Origin: Maribacter hydrothermalis
GTDB taxonomy: Bacteria > Bacteroidota > Bacteroidia > Flavobacteriales > Flavobacteriaceae
NCBI RefSeq assembly: GCF_001913155.1
Contig: NZ_CP018760.1
Location: 3,968,001 to 4,032,000 of the forward strand
Length of the DNA: 64,000 nucleotides
Direction of reading: 5' to 3'
Each line of letters begins with the position of its first letter. Position 1 is the stretch's first letter. Below are positions 36,014 to 44,274 of the stretch, one piece after another. The notes under the pieces were generated by a model. The model searched no databases. It was not told where the DNA came from and worked only from the letters and a program-made list of their open reading frames with translations. Both the position numbers and the translations under genes were made by a program.

Positions 36014-36949
36014 TTAGTTTTCTAGTCCTTTTTCAGTCTTTATATCCGGTTGATTCACAGCATTAAATTCAAAAATATCATTTCTAGCATAATGCCCAAT
36101 AACATCAAAATCCAATTTTGCATGAACGATATCATCTAAATCAATTTCTGCAATTAGAGCACCAGCTTCATCAAATAATGGTCCGGCAATAATTTTTCCC
36201 AATGGAGATACTATCACGCTACCGCCACGGCATAAATTTTCTGGCTCATTTTCCACCAAATGCTGGTATTTTTCTGGATACATAGATTTTGTGTAAAACT
36301 GATTACAACCCAACACAAAGCATCTACCTTCTAAAGCAATATGTTTCATAGTAGATGTCCATTCGTCTCGTGAGTCTGCAGTAGGGGCTATGTAAATCTC
36401 CACGCCTTGCTTATACATTGCCATTCTAGCCAAAGGCATGTAATTCTCCCAACAGATGAGTCCGCCTAACCTCCCAATTTTGGTGTCGAAACTAACTAAA
36501 GATGAACCATCATCTTCGCTCCAAACAATACGTTCGCTGCCTGTAGGTTTAATTTTTCGGTGAACACCCAAAAAGCCATCGGTTGGGGAGATATATAGCA
36601 TAGAGCAATATAAACTACCATTGTTAGTCTGTTCTTCAGTTATTCCAATAATCAAATATACATTCTCTGTTTTGGCTAGTTTTACAAGTCTTTGGAGTTC
36701 TTTCCCTTCTAAATTTAAGCTGTTTTTATGGTAGTCTGCATATAGCTTTCTACCCTCATCTGTTCTGCTACCTACTACGGCACCAAAAGAAAATCCTCTT
36801 GGATAACCGGGAATAAAGGATTCTGGAAAAACCATTAATTCACACCCTTTCTTGGCGTGAATTTTTACAAGGTTTTCTATTTTATCGATAGTTTTTTCTA
36901 TATCAAAGAAAACGGGACTATCTTGAATAAGGCAGACTTTTAATTTCAT
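36014..36949 (-). CDS. Nitrilase-family carbon-nitrogen hydrolase
   Basis: 311 residues, cytoplasmic. The Glu-Lys-Cys triad is visible: Glu43 in VFPESFIPGYPRG, Lys in GVHRKIKPTGSE, and Cys (about 165) in GGLICWENYMPLAR. FPESFIPGYPRG and CWENYMPLAR are typical of true nitrilases, which convert nitriles (R-CN) to carboxylates and ammonia, more than of amidases. The gene is alone, with a 367-bp gap upstream. The substrate is unknown; algal or plant-type nitriles would fit a seaweed-associated bacterium, as inference. Confidence 0.88.
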   Translation of the reverse strand: MKLKVCLIQDSPVFFDIEKTIDKIENLVKIHAKKGCELMVFPESFIPGYPRGFSFGAVVGSRTDEGRKLYADYHKNSLNLEGKELQRLVKLAKTENVYLIIGITEEQTNNGSLYCSMLYISPTDGFLGVHRKIKPTGSERIVWSEDDGSSLVSFDTKIGRLGGLICWENYMPLARMAMYKQGVEIYIAPTADSRDEWTSTMKHIALEGRCFVLGCNQFYTKSMYPEKYQHLVENEPENLCRGGSVIVSPLGKIIAGPLFDEAGALIAEIDLDDIVHAKLDFDVIGHYARNDIFEFNAVNQPDIKTEKGLEN

Positions 36950-37316
36950 GGGTATCGTTTAAATACCCTTAATATATGGCAATTATTCCAATCCCTTTTT
37001 AACTATATTTTAAAAATGTTTTGTTTTAATTTGCTTAGTACTCCAATTCAACTCTTTTCTGAAGTAATTCGTTAGTGCAATGCATACTCTACTAATAAAT
37101 AGAGTATTCATCAATATTTTTCATTTCGTTTAAAGAAAAATACATTTTATTTTAGGGTGCTTTTTATAAAAAAACATTCCTTTTTTTTAGGACATAGTTA
37201 AGTATTTACCATGTTGGTTTCAATTTTGTAATTATTAATATTGAATCATAAAAACCCGTTTAATATAAACGATAGTCGATATTAATAGACTCCGAGTTTT
37301 GCTTCTAGGAGATTAC
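36950..37316. other. Gene-free interval with one hairpin
   Basis: No credible ORF on either strand. ATACTCTA (37084-37091) pairs with TAGAGTAT (37100-37107) over an 8-base loop; there is no clear U-run, so it is not a convincing terminator and may lie in the nitrilase leader. The rest is A+T-rich spacer containing the nitrilase promoter region. Confidence 0.4.
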
Positions 37317-38627
37317 TTATTGAGTACAATTCGATTTATTCTTATTAAGAATATCAGTTTTAATATAATCATTTTTTAAAACAGGATTCCATTTGAAATC
37401 CACTATTTCCGTGACGATAAAATTATCTTTGGGATCAGTAGTAAGTAATATTTCTGTAAAGTCATCTTCTAATTGTTTCAACCTATTTAAATCACATGCG
37501 TGTAATTCTTCACTAACAGCTAAGGCCCCAAGTTTGTCTATTTCTTTGGGTTTAAGACCTTTTTTCATTTTAACGGTATAAGCTTTTTTGGTATCTAAAC
37601 GTTGTACGGTAAACAATGCATCCATATCATTTGATACATAAAATGAATTGAACTGATAACGACCACCAGTTGTAAAAATTGCGGCATCTGTAAGGCAAGG
37701 GGAGGAATTGCTCACTATTCGTGTATTGGTACGATCAATTATACCATTTGGATAAAGTTTTTGTAAAGCTTGTTGTAACCCAAGATGCCCTACAACCAGC
37801 CCATCACAAAGATGGCCATGAAATTTTACTAGGTCGTCTAAATCTATATTTTGAATGTTTCCCAATCTTCCCTTCGAAAAATCAGTGTCATTTACACGCA
37901 TTCCGGTTTTTACAGATGTCTGTTTTTTAGGTAAATAGAGTTTAAATAGTTTGTTGGCAGTAGTAATTTTATCTAAATGCCCCATAAAAGTTTGGTCATC
38001 CCTTAAATAATGAACATGGATAAAGCTTTTAGAGCCTGTGAATATACCTTGGTGTTTCTCCGAATAAAACCCTATTATTTGGCCAATCTCATTTTTAAAA
38101 GAAAAATCTTGCGATTTTACATCTGGTCTATAGCCTTCCACATCGGCATTTCTAGGCGTTACAATATGAGCTGTTATTTGGTCGAATTCACCTGAAATTC
38201 TAAAAGCAAAAGGTTCTTTAATATCGTAACCTTCGCTCTCGGCTATTTTTGCAACTTTTTCCTGTATTTCTTCAATAGTATTTAATGGCCCTTCTAAGTT
38301 ATATTCTACCCAATGTTTTACATTGCTGTAAACAAAAAATGGTGAGCGAATATCCCAACTTTGACTTATGACCATTTTCCCTTCTTTAAAGGCGGAAGCA
38401 AAAAAAGGTTTACCATCAAAAACAGTTATTTCCCCTTTCATTTTATCATAAGGTCCCATTGCGAATAAATTAGATTTATCAGGTAACGTATCTAACCAAA
38501 TTTTTAAATCATAAGTACTATCCATTGTATTCATAGCACCTTTTGTAAATACTTTTGGGGTACTCTGTGCTGTACCAATCGAAGCTAATAAAAGGGTAAA
38601 TGTAACGAGTAAAATTAATTTTTTCAT
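37317..38627 (-). CDS. Secreted acetolactate decarboxylase-like + FmdE-like fusion
   Basis: 436 residues with a signal peptide (MKKLILLVTFTLLLASIGTA). Residues about 40-235 resemble alpha-acetolactate decarboxylase: LFAMGPYDKMKGEITVFDGK, FAFRISGEFDQITAHIV, and FIHVHYLRDDQTFMGHLD with the His pair plus third His for Zn. Residues about 260-410 resemble FmdE (formylmethanofuran dehydrogenase subunit E): LVKFHGHLCDGLVVGHLGLQ, with the characteristic H-x-C. Both halves look intact. It is the last of four co-oriented genes after arsR, a thioredoxin and an ArsP permease, 15 bp after the permease, so metal or metalloid handling is the contextual inference. No methanofuran pathway is expected in this organism. 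Confidence 0.75.
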   Translation of the reverse strand: MKKLILLVTFTLLLASIGTAQSTPKVFTKGAMNTMDSTYDLKIWLDTLPDKSNLFAMGPYDKMKGEITVFDGKPFFASAFKEGKMVISQSWDIRSPFFVYSNVKHWVEYNLEGPLNTIEEIQEKVAKIAESEGYDIKEPFAFRISGEFDQITAHIVTPRNADVEGYRPDVKSQDFSFKNEIGQIIGFYSEKHQGIFTGSKSFIHVHYLRDDQTFMGHLDKITTANKLFKLYLPKKQTSVKTGMRVNDTDFSKGRLGNIQNIDLDDLVKFHGHLCDGLVVGHLGLQQALQKLYPNGIIDRTNTRIVSNSSPCLTDAAIFTTGGRYQFNSFYVSNDMDALFTVQRLDTKKAYTVKMKKGLKPKEIDKLGALAVSEELHACDLNRLKQLEDDFTEILLTTDPKDNFIVTEIVDFKWNPVLKNDYIKTDILNKNKSNCTQ

Positions 38628-38642
38628 AGTTCTTGTTTGCGC

Positions 38643-39620
38643 TTATAGAATGAAATTAAATAGATATCCTGAGATGATTATACAGAGCGTTACCACACTA
38701 AAAAAGATAGTAATTAGCTTAATGGTCATAACTTTCTTTAAAAGCAAAGCTTCTGGTAAAGAAAGACCAACAACGCCCATCATAAATGCAATTGCAGTAC
38801 CTAACGGAATTCCTTTTGCTACCAATACTTGAACTACAGGGAGTATACCTGAAGCATTAGAATACATTGGTATTGCCAAAATGGTAGCAATGGGGACGGC
38901 AAAAAGATTGTCTTTTGCCATATATTGTTCAAAAAAACCTTCAGGAATATAACCATGCATTAGTCCACCGATAGCAATACCGACTATTACATAAGGAATA
39001 ATACCTTTTAATATTTTTATTACTTCGCTCCATATTATAGGCAACCTTTGTTTCAAAGTCTGTTTTTCTATAAGAAAGGTATCTTGGTCTCTTTGTGCTG
39101 TTGCCAAAACTTCTTTTACCCATGGAGTTAAATATTTTTCTAGTTTTAAATACTTAAGAATTACACCGGAAATAGTACCTAATAGAATACCACTTATTAC
39201 ATATATTATAGTAGTCTCAATTCCAAATAAACCTACAAATAGGCCAATAGCAACTTCATTTACCAAGGGAGAGGTAATTAAAAAAGAAAAGGTAACACCT
39301 AAAGGTATACCTCCTTTTACAAATCCAATAAACAAAGGGACCGATGAACATGAGCAGAATGGAGTTACTACGCCAAAAAGACTTGCCATAAAATATTCTA
39401 AACCATATAATTTTTTACTAGATAGGTAATTTTTAACCTTGTCTATAGGGAAATAACTGTTTACTATTCCCATAAAAAAAATTACAACAAAAAGTAAAAT
39501 TAGAATCTTAGTGGTGTCATAAATAAAGAAGTTCAGTGCCTCTGCTAAATGCTGACCTTTATTCAGGCTTAAAAGGTCATAGACAAACCAATCAGCGATG
39601 TTTTGTACCCAATTAAACAT
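38643..39620 (-). CDS. ArsP/DUF318-type permease
   Basis: 325 residues with about eight transmembrane helices. The hallmark is GVVTPFCSCSSVPLFIGFVK, a Cys-x-Cys in the membrane known in ArsP permeases, followed by LITSPLVNEVAIGL; a second repeat has MYSNASGILPVVQVL. ArsP exports trivalent organoarsenicals through these cysteines; other DUF318 members have unknown substrates. Upstream are a CxxC thioredoxin-like protein (13-bp gap) and an ArsR repressor, downstream the AlsD/FmdE fusion, all on one strand. The substrate is inferred, not shown. Confidence 0.87.
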   Translation of the reverse strand: MFNWVQNIADWFVYDLLSLNKGQHLAEALNFFIYDTTKILILLFVVIFFMGIVNSYFPIDKVKNYLSSKKLYGLEYFMASLFGVVTPFCSCSSVPLFIGFVKGGIPLGVTFSFLITSPLVNEVAIGLFVGLFGIETTIIYVISGILLGTISGVILKYLKLEKYLTPWVKEVLATAQRDQDTFLIEKQTLKQRLPIIWSEVIKILKGIIPYVIVGIAIGGLMHGYIPEGFFEQYMAKDNLFAVPIATILAIPMYSNASGILPVVQVLVAKGIPLGTAIAFMMGVVGLSLPEALLLKKVMTIKLITIFFSVVTLCIIISGYLFNFIL

Positions 39621-39633
39621 TTATCTATTAGGG

Positions 39634-39870
39634 TTATTTAAGAAGTGCTACTACTTCCTCTTTAGAAGGCACTCGTCCTTTAATCAATATTTCATCATTT
39701 ATTACTAATGCAGGTGTAGACATTACATTGTATTTCATTATCTCCATAATATCTTCAACTTTTTCTAAACTGGCTTCAATTTGGTTTTCTGAAATTACAT
39801 CTTGGACAACACTTGTCATTGCCTTACATTTTGTACAACCCGTACCTAAAATTTTAATTATCTTGTTCAT
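39634..39870 (-). CDS. Small thioredoxin-fold protein (redox-active disulfide protein)
   Basis: 78 residues. Begins KIIKILGTGCTKCKAMTSVV with a CTKC redox motif and ends with MSTPALVINDEILIKGRVPS, the cis-Pro region. This is the TM0996/MTH895-like group of minimal thioredoxins, which often travel with ArsP-type permeases. It probably reduces a thiol or hands a metal-bound thiol to its partner in the cytoplasm. It lies 13 bp before the permease and about 50 bp after arsR. Confidence 0.88.
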   Translation of the reverse strand: MNKIIKILGTGCTKCKAMTSVVQDVISENQIEASLEKVEDIMEIMKYNVMSTPALVINDEILIKGRVPSKEEVVALLK

Positions 39871-39919
39871 ATTACTATTATTTGTTTATCGCCTATATAC
39901 GATTTGATTAGTAAAAGTA

Positions 39920-40225
39920 TTAACTAAAAAATGCTGAAAATAACGATTTTGCAGTGTTCCAATTCTCTTGATTGATACAGTACTTTATTTTTGGCGGTTT
40001 TAATTCTCCTTGTATTAGACCAGCATTTTTTAATTCCTTTAAATGTTGTGAAACCGTCGATTGAGCTAAAGGAAAAACCTCTACTAAATCACCTGTAAAA
40101 CAACATGATTGTTTTTCAAGATGCTTTAAAATAGCCACACGAGTAGGGTGAGCTAATGCTTTGGCAAATTTTGCCAAGACCTCCGTATCTTTTTGGTATT
40201 CTATATGTTCTAGATTTCTCTTCAT
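39920..40225 (-). CDS. ArsR/SmtB-family transcriptional repressor
   Basis: 101 residues, winged helix: [20 protein letters not shown], recognition helix in [20 protein letters not shown]. Vicinal cysteines in [11 protein letters not shown] sit near the alpha-3 region, where ArsR-type repressors bind As(III), and another Cys (KYCIN) lies near the C-terminus. This fits derepression by arsenite or another thiophilic metalloid. It leads the arsR - thioredoxin - permease - fusion operon. A perfect 18-bp palindrome 40 bp before its start is a candidate operator. Confidence 0.9.
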   Translation of the reverse strand: MKRNLEHIEYQKDTEVLAKFAKALAHPTRVAILKHLEKQSCCFTGDLVEVFPLAQSTVSQHLKELKNAGLIQGELKPPKIKYCINQENWNTAKSLFSAFFS

Positions 40226-40264
40226 ATCTATTATCGCAAATTAACGATGAATATTTTGTAATAA

Positions 40265-40282
40265 ATGTGACTAAAGTCACAT
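40265..40282. promoter_or_regulatory. Perfect palindrome upstream of arsR, candidate operator
   Basis: ATGTGACT-AA-AGTCACAT, centred 48 bp before the arsR start. It could be the ArsR operator. It also fits TGTGA-N6-TCACA, the Crp/Fnr-family consensus, so a Crp-type regulator is an equal alternative. The interval 40226-40479 holds no gene. Confidence 0.6.
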
Positions 40283-40479
40283 AAGGTATTTTTTAATTAT
40301 TTATTGGGAATATTTCCTATTGATGTGTTCTATCTTAATTAAATGAAAAACTAAAAGTGCACAATATTTTTATATTACGTAATATTAATGTTGGTAGAAA
40401 ATTTATAAATTCGTTTTGCTTTATGAGATAATTACTATCTCAACTTTTTTTCCTTTAACTAATTTCTATACAATACTAA

Positions 40480-41208
40480 TTAAGTTCGTGGGTCTCTTCT
40501 AAACAACTGTATTAAGTCAAAAACTATTACACAGAAAACTACCCAAATGAAACCGGCAATGAATCCGCCAGCTATATCCGAAGGAAAATGGACTCCCAAG
40601 TATATTCTACTAATTCCGATACTTAAAATGATTGTTATCAATACAATAATCAATACGTACTTCAGTACTTTGTTCATATTGAATTTGGTGACCAGAAATA
40701 TGAGAAATCCATAAAAGGCCATTGCGCTCATGGCATGTCCGCTTGGGTAACTCAATGTTTCCACTGAAACCAAGTGTTCAATACCTGGGCGGGCACGATC
40801 AATAAAACGTTTTAAAACCATGTTAGAAATGGTTGCCAACGCTAAAATTAGAGTTGCTTGAACAACATACTTCCAACGTTTAAATACTAAAAGAGATATT
40901 GATAGAAAGATTACAAGTACTATTAAATATCCATAGGCATCGCCAAGATTAGTCATAAATTTAAAGTACGATGTTAAACCTGGGGTACGATAAGAAATTA
41001 CATAATCTGTAATTGCAGTGTCATAGGATGCAAGCATCTCTGTTTTTAAGGTTTCCGTTAATTCTACAAATAGATTTATGCCACCTACAACTATTGCCAA
41101 TGCTACTATTACTGTAATTACATAAGGTAATGTAGTGTTGTATTGGTTTAATTTATTCGATAAAAATTCACGTAACGATTTTATAAATGTAAAAAGAGAT
41201 TGTTTCAT
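40480..41208 (-). CDS. PAP2-family membrane phosphatase
   Basis: 242 residues with about six transmembrane helices. The three phosphatase motifs are present: KRFIDRARP (KxxxxxxRP), YPSGHAMSAM (PSGH) and SRIYLGVHFPSDIAGG (SRxxxxxHxxxD). The active site faces the periplasm; family members dephosphorylate undecaprenyl pyrophosphate, phosphatidic acid or phosphatidylglycerol phosphate. The gene is isolated, so the lipid substrate is not decidable. Confidence 0.9.
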   Translation of the reverse strand: MKQSLFTFIKSLREFLSNKLNQYNTTLPYVITVIVALAIVVGGINLFVELTETLKTEMLASYDTAITDYVISYRTPGLTSYFKFMTNLGDAYGYLIVLVIFLSISLLVFKRWKYVVQATLILALATISNMVLKRFIDRARPGIEHLVSVETLSYPSGHAMSAMAFYGFLIFLVTKFNMNKVLKYVLIIVLITIILSIGISRIYLGVHFPSDIAGGFIAGFIWVVFCVIVFDLIQLFRRDPRT

Positions 41209-41392
41209 GAATCGTACTATTATTTATGCTATAAACATAGTTGATAATTAGTAAACCTATTGTTTCAAAGAAATTGATAACTGACTTGATTGATCTAAAA
41301 TTTCTGTTTTAAGAAATACTACATCATTTTCAAATTTGGACAGGTGGACCATGAACCCTTATCTTTATACGAAAATAGAATTGTTAGAAATT

Positions 41393-42235
41393 ATGAAATC
41401 ACCTAACTGGAAAACAGCCATAGAATTTGATGATATCACCTATAAAAAATGTGACGGCGTAGCACGTATTGCATTTAACCGACCTAATGTGCGTAATGCT
41501 TTTAGACCTCATACTACGAGTGAACTTATTAAAGCGTTTTATGACGCGCAAGAAGATACATCTATTGGTGTTGTTTTGCTTTCTGCGGAAGGACCTTCTA
41601 CAAAAGATGGAATATGGTCTTTTTGTTCTGGCGGTGATCAAAAGGCTAGGGGAGAAAAAGGATATGTTGGTCAAGATGGTCAGCACCGCTTAAATATATT
41701 GGAAGTACAACGTATGATTCGTTTTATGCCAAAAGTGGTTATTTGCGTAGTACCAGGTTGGGCCGTTGGTGGCGGACATAGTCTACACGTGGTTTGCGAT
41801 ATGACCTTAGCTAGTAAAGAACATGCCATTTTTAAACAAACTGATGCAGATGTTACCAGTTTTGATGGTGGATACGGATCTGCTTATTTGGCTAAAATGG
41901 TGGGACAGAAAAAAGCACGTGAAATATTCTTTTTAGGAAGAAACTATTCTGCACAAGATGCTTTTGATATGGGTATGGTAAATGCCGTTATACCTCATGA
42001 TGAATTAGAAAATACAGCTTTTCAATGGGCACAAGAGGTTTTAGAGAAATCGCCTACCTCAATAAAAATGTTGAAGTTTTCAATGAACCTAACGGATGAC
42101 GGAATGGTGGGTCAGCAGGTATTTGCTGGTGAAGCAACAAGATTAGCCTACATGACCGAAGAAGCGAAAGAAGGTAGAAATGCGTTCTTAGAAAAACGTA
42201 AACCAAATTTTGGCAAAGATAATTGGCTACCGTAA
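41393..42235 (+). CDS. menB: 1,4-dihydroxy-2-naphthoyl-CoA synthase
   Basis: 280 residues from the ATG at 41393; in-frame starts at 41351 (ATG) and 41336 (TTG) precede it, but conserved sequence begins just after 41393 (NWKTAIEFDDITYKK). Crotonase fold with the MenB signature parts CSGGDQKARGEKGYVG, VVPGWAVGGGHSLHVVCD (oxyanion hole), QTDADVTSFDGGYGSAYLAK and FGKDNWLP at the C-terminus. It cyclises o-succinylbenzoyl-CoA in menaquinone synthesis, the respiratory quinone of this phylum. No other men genes are in the window. A 14-bp minisatellite begins 4 bp after the stop. Confidence 0.95.
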   Translation: MKSPNWKTAIEFDDITYKKCDGVARIAFNRPNVRNAFRPHTTSELIKAFYDAQEDTSIGVVLLSAEGPSTKDGIWSFCSGGDQKARGEKGYVGQDGQHRLNILEVQRMIRFMPKVVICVVPGWAVGGGHSLHVVCDMTLASKEHAIFKQTDADVTSFDGGYGSAYLAKMVGQKKAREIFFLGRNYSAQDAFDMGMVNAVIPHDELENTAFQWAQEVLEKSPTSIKMLKFSMNLTDDGMVGQQVFAGEATRLAYMTEEAKEGRNAFLEKRKPNFGKDNWLP

Positions 42236-42238
42236 GTT

Positions 42239-42434
42239 GGTTGTTCGTTGATGGTTGTTCGTTGATGGTTGTTCGTTGATGGTTGTTCGTTGATGGTTGT
42301 TCGTTGATGGTTGTTCGTTGATGGTTGTTCGTTGATGGTTGTTCGTTGATGGTTGTTCGTTGATGGTTGTTCGTTGATGGTTGTTCGTTGATGGTTGTTC
42401 GTTGATGGTTGTTCGTTGATGGTTGTTCGTTGAT
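42239..42434 (+). repeat. Perfect minisatellite: 14 copies of a 14-bp unit
   Basis: Unit GGTTGTTCGTTGAT repeated 14 times with no mismatch (196 bp), starting right after the menB stop. All three frames through a 14-bp unit cycle, so the period is not codon-compatible and coding is unlikely. The rest of the gap to 42739 holds A-rich repeat fragments and two terminators. Confidence 0.95.
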
Positions 42435-42537
42435 GTTACTATTAATTAAACAATACTTCATACTTAGTACTTTTTACTTCATACCTAAATACTTAATACT
42501 GTCAACTGCCTACTTGCAACTGAAATACCCATAACTA

Positions 42538-42571
42538 AAAAGAGTCCAATCATTGAAGATCAGACTCTTTT
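42538..42571 (+). terminator. Probable terminator downstream of menB
   Basis: AAAAGAGTC (42538-42546) pairs with GACTCTTTT (42563-42571), closing a 16-base loop; the stem's own T-run ends the structure. It lies beyond the minisatellite, so the repeats would be in the menB transcript. Confidence 0.6.
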
Positions 42572-42716
42572 ACGAGAACACTATATGAAAATGAAAATTT
42601 TTAATTCGTTTTTAATAACACTGTAAATGTAAGAAGCGTCCTTAGTTTTTAGAAACAATTGTTGCCACGCAAGAGAATATTGTTGTGAAAGCATGTAGAT
42701 ATGTGGTATTGTAATA

Positions 42717-42741
42717 AAAAGGTTAAATTTTTGAACCTTTT
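42717..42741 (-). terminator. Terminator of the serine hydrolase gene
   Basis: AAAAGGTT and AACCTTTT flank a 9-base loop; on the minus strand the stem is followed by TTTTTATT. It touches the stop codon of the gene ending at 42740. Confidence 0.65.
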
Positions 42742-44074
42742 ATCGAATAGATGCTATTATTTCTTTTAATAAGGTATTGAATTGTTCGTCTGTCTGCTCT
42801 TCTAAGCCGGTTCTAACAACAACCAACTCTTTAGAAGGGATTATAAATATTCGTTGCCCTTGAAAACCATTTACTGAATATAGTTCTTTAGAAATGTCTG
42901 GATATTTACCATCGGCATTTAACCAAAAATGTGCGCCATAAGTACCGTTAGAGTTTAATGTTGGCTTAGAAATATAACTGACCCAAGAATCCGAAAATAG
43001 GCGTTCTCCGTTCCAATTACCATTATTTAAATACAGTAGACCAAATTTTGCCCAATCACGTGTTGTGGCCCAACCATAAGAAGAAAGTACGTAGTTACCA
43101 ACCAAATCCGTCTCTAACAACATTGAATTCATTCCTATTTTATCAATCAATTCTTGGTAAGGAAAATCTAAGTACTCTTGGTGTGTATTAAACTGTTCTC
43201 TTAATATCCCAGAAAGCAAATTTGTAGTGCCAGAGGAATAGTTCCATATTTCAGTTGGGGCGGCAATGATTTCATTATTCCGTTGTGCTACGGTCATATC
43301 CGATGCTAAAAATAGCATACGAGATACATCTGATATTTTAAAGTAATCTTCGTCCCAAGCTAAACCGCTTTCCATACGAAGCAAATGGTTTATTGTTATA
43401 TTAGATTTTAAACCCTTCATCTGTATTTCATTTGAAAAAGGTTTAAAATCCATATTCATTTTACCTTGGTATTCTAAAATACCATAAAGTGTGGCCAAAA
43501 CACTTTTAGTCATGGACCAGCCTAAAATAGGTGTATCCTTAGTAAAACCGCGAATATATTGCTCTCCAATAATTTCATTTTTATGTACAACAAGTAGCGA
43601 CCTTGTTTTTTGTAGCGAATCTTTAAAGGCATTTGAAAAGGCAACAGCTAATTTATCGTAATCCACATTATCTAAAATAGTATCCTTGATACCATTATTC
43701 CCAAAAGGAAAAGGTAAACTATTTTTAATAATTGTTCTATGAGGTACACTATTAAAGTTATGCTTTGAAAATTCATTATTGGTAAGTACTGCACCTAGAC
43801 CTTCCTTATAAACGGCTGTTCTAGGCATAAGTCCAAAAACTGTTGCGATTGCAGATTTATCATTCTCCGAAACGGTGCAATCTGACAAATTTATTAATGT
43901 CATTTCATGATCGTTCAATGTAACATCTACCAGGTCCCTATCTGCTATAAAAACATTCGAAGCCATATTTTTAGAAGCATAACCGGAAATTAGATTTAGT
44001 TTTGGGTAATTGAAATATGCAAGAATTATTATCGCTAATATTGCGGCACCCAAAAGCAGTTTAATTTTTTTCAT
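42740..44074 (-). CDS. Beta-lactamase-fold serine hydrolase (class C/PBP-like), membrane-anchored
   Basis: 444 residues. An N-terminal hydrophobic helix (about 5-22) should anchor it in the inner membrane. Active-site motifs: WSMTKSVLATLYG (Ser-x-x-Lys, Ser about 197), YSSGTTNLLSG (the Tyr-x-Ser/Asn position), and a late GFQGQRIFIIPSKELVVVRT (in place of KTG: the usual HTG/KTG becomes NGFQG). This group includes esterases, D-aminopeptidases and PBP-like proteins; there is no reason to assume antibiotic resistance. Single gene with its own terminator. Confidence 0.87.
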   Translation of the reverse strand: MKKIKLLLGAAILAIIILAYFNYPKLNLISGYASKNMASNVFIADRDLVDVTLNDHEMTLINLSDCTVSENDKSAIATVFGLMPRTAVYKEGLGAVLTNNEFSKHNFNSVPHRTIIKNSLPFPFGNNGIKDTILDNVDYDKLAVAFSNAFKDSLQKTRSLLVVHKNEIIGEQYIRGFTKDTPILGWSMTKSVLATLYGILEYQGKMNMDFKPFSNEIQMKGLKSNITINHLLRMESGLAWDEDYFKISDVSRMLFLASDMTVAQRNNEIIAAPTEIWNYSSGTTNLLSGILREQFNTHQEYLDFPYQELIDKIGMNSMLLETDLVGNYVLSSYGWATTRDWAKFGLLYLNNGNWNGERLFSDSWVSYISKPTLNSNGTYGAHFWLNADGKYPDISKELYSVNGFQGQRIFIIPSKELVVVRTGLEEQTDEQFNTLLKEIIASIR

Positions 44075-44274
44075 TTATATTTTAATTTACTTATGTATTT
44101 GTTTAGGAGTCCAAAAATAGGAAGGGTTGTACTTTATATGGCTACTTTAATTATATAATCTTTTACAATGACCAACAAAATTAATAAAAGCCCTTGATTA
44201 ACTCTTGCTAAATTTTAACGGTATAAGTATCTTCCATGCTTTATTTCGCAAATAACAACATTGTTTTTATCCAT

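Noticed and set aside
37084..37107. Terminator for the AlsD/FmdE fusion gene
   Set aside because: The hairpin has no U-run on the minus strand and is more than 200 bp past the stop.
42054..42461. 135-codon minus-strand frame with a repeating NEQPSTNNHQRTT-type peptide
   Set aside because: It is produced by the 14-bp minisatellite, and most of the rest is antisense to menB.
42740..44074. Beta-lactam resistance gene
   Set aside because: The fold is beta-lactamase-like, but the third motif is altered and the membrane-anchored form fits esterase/peptidase relatives.
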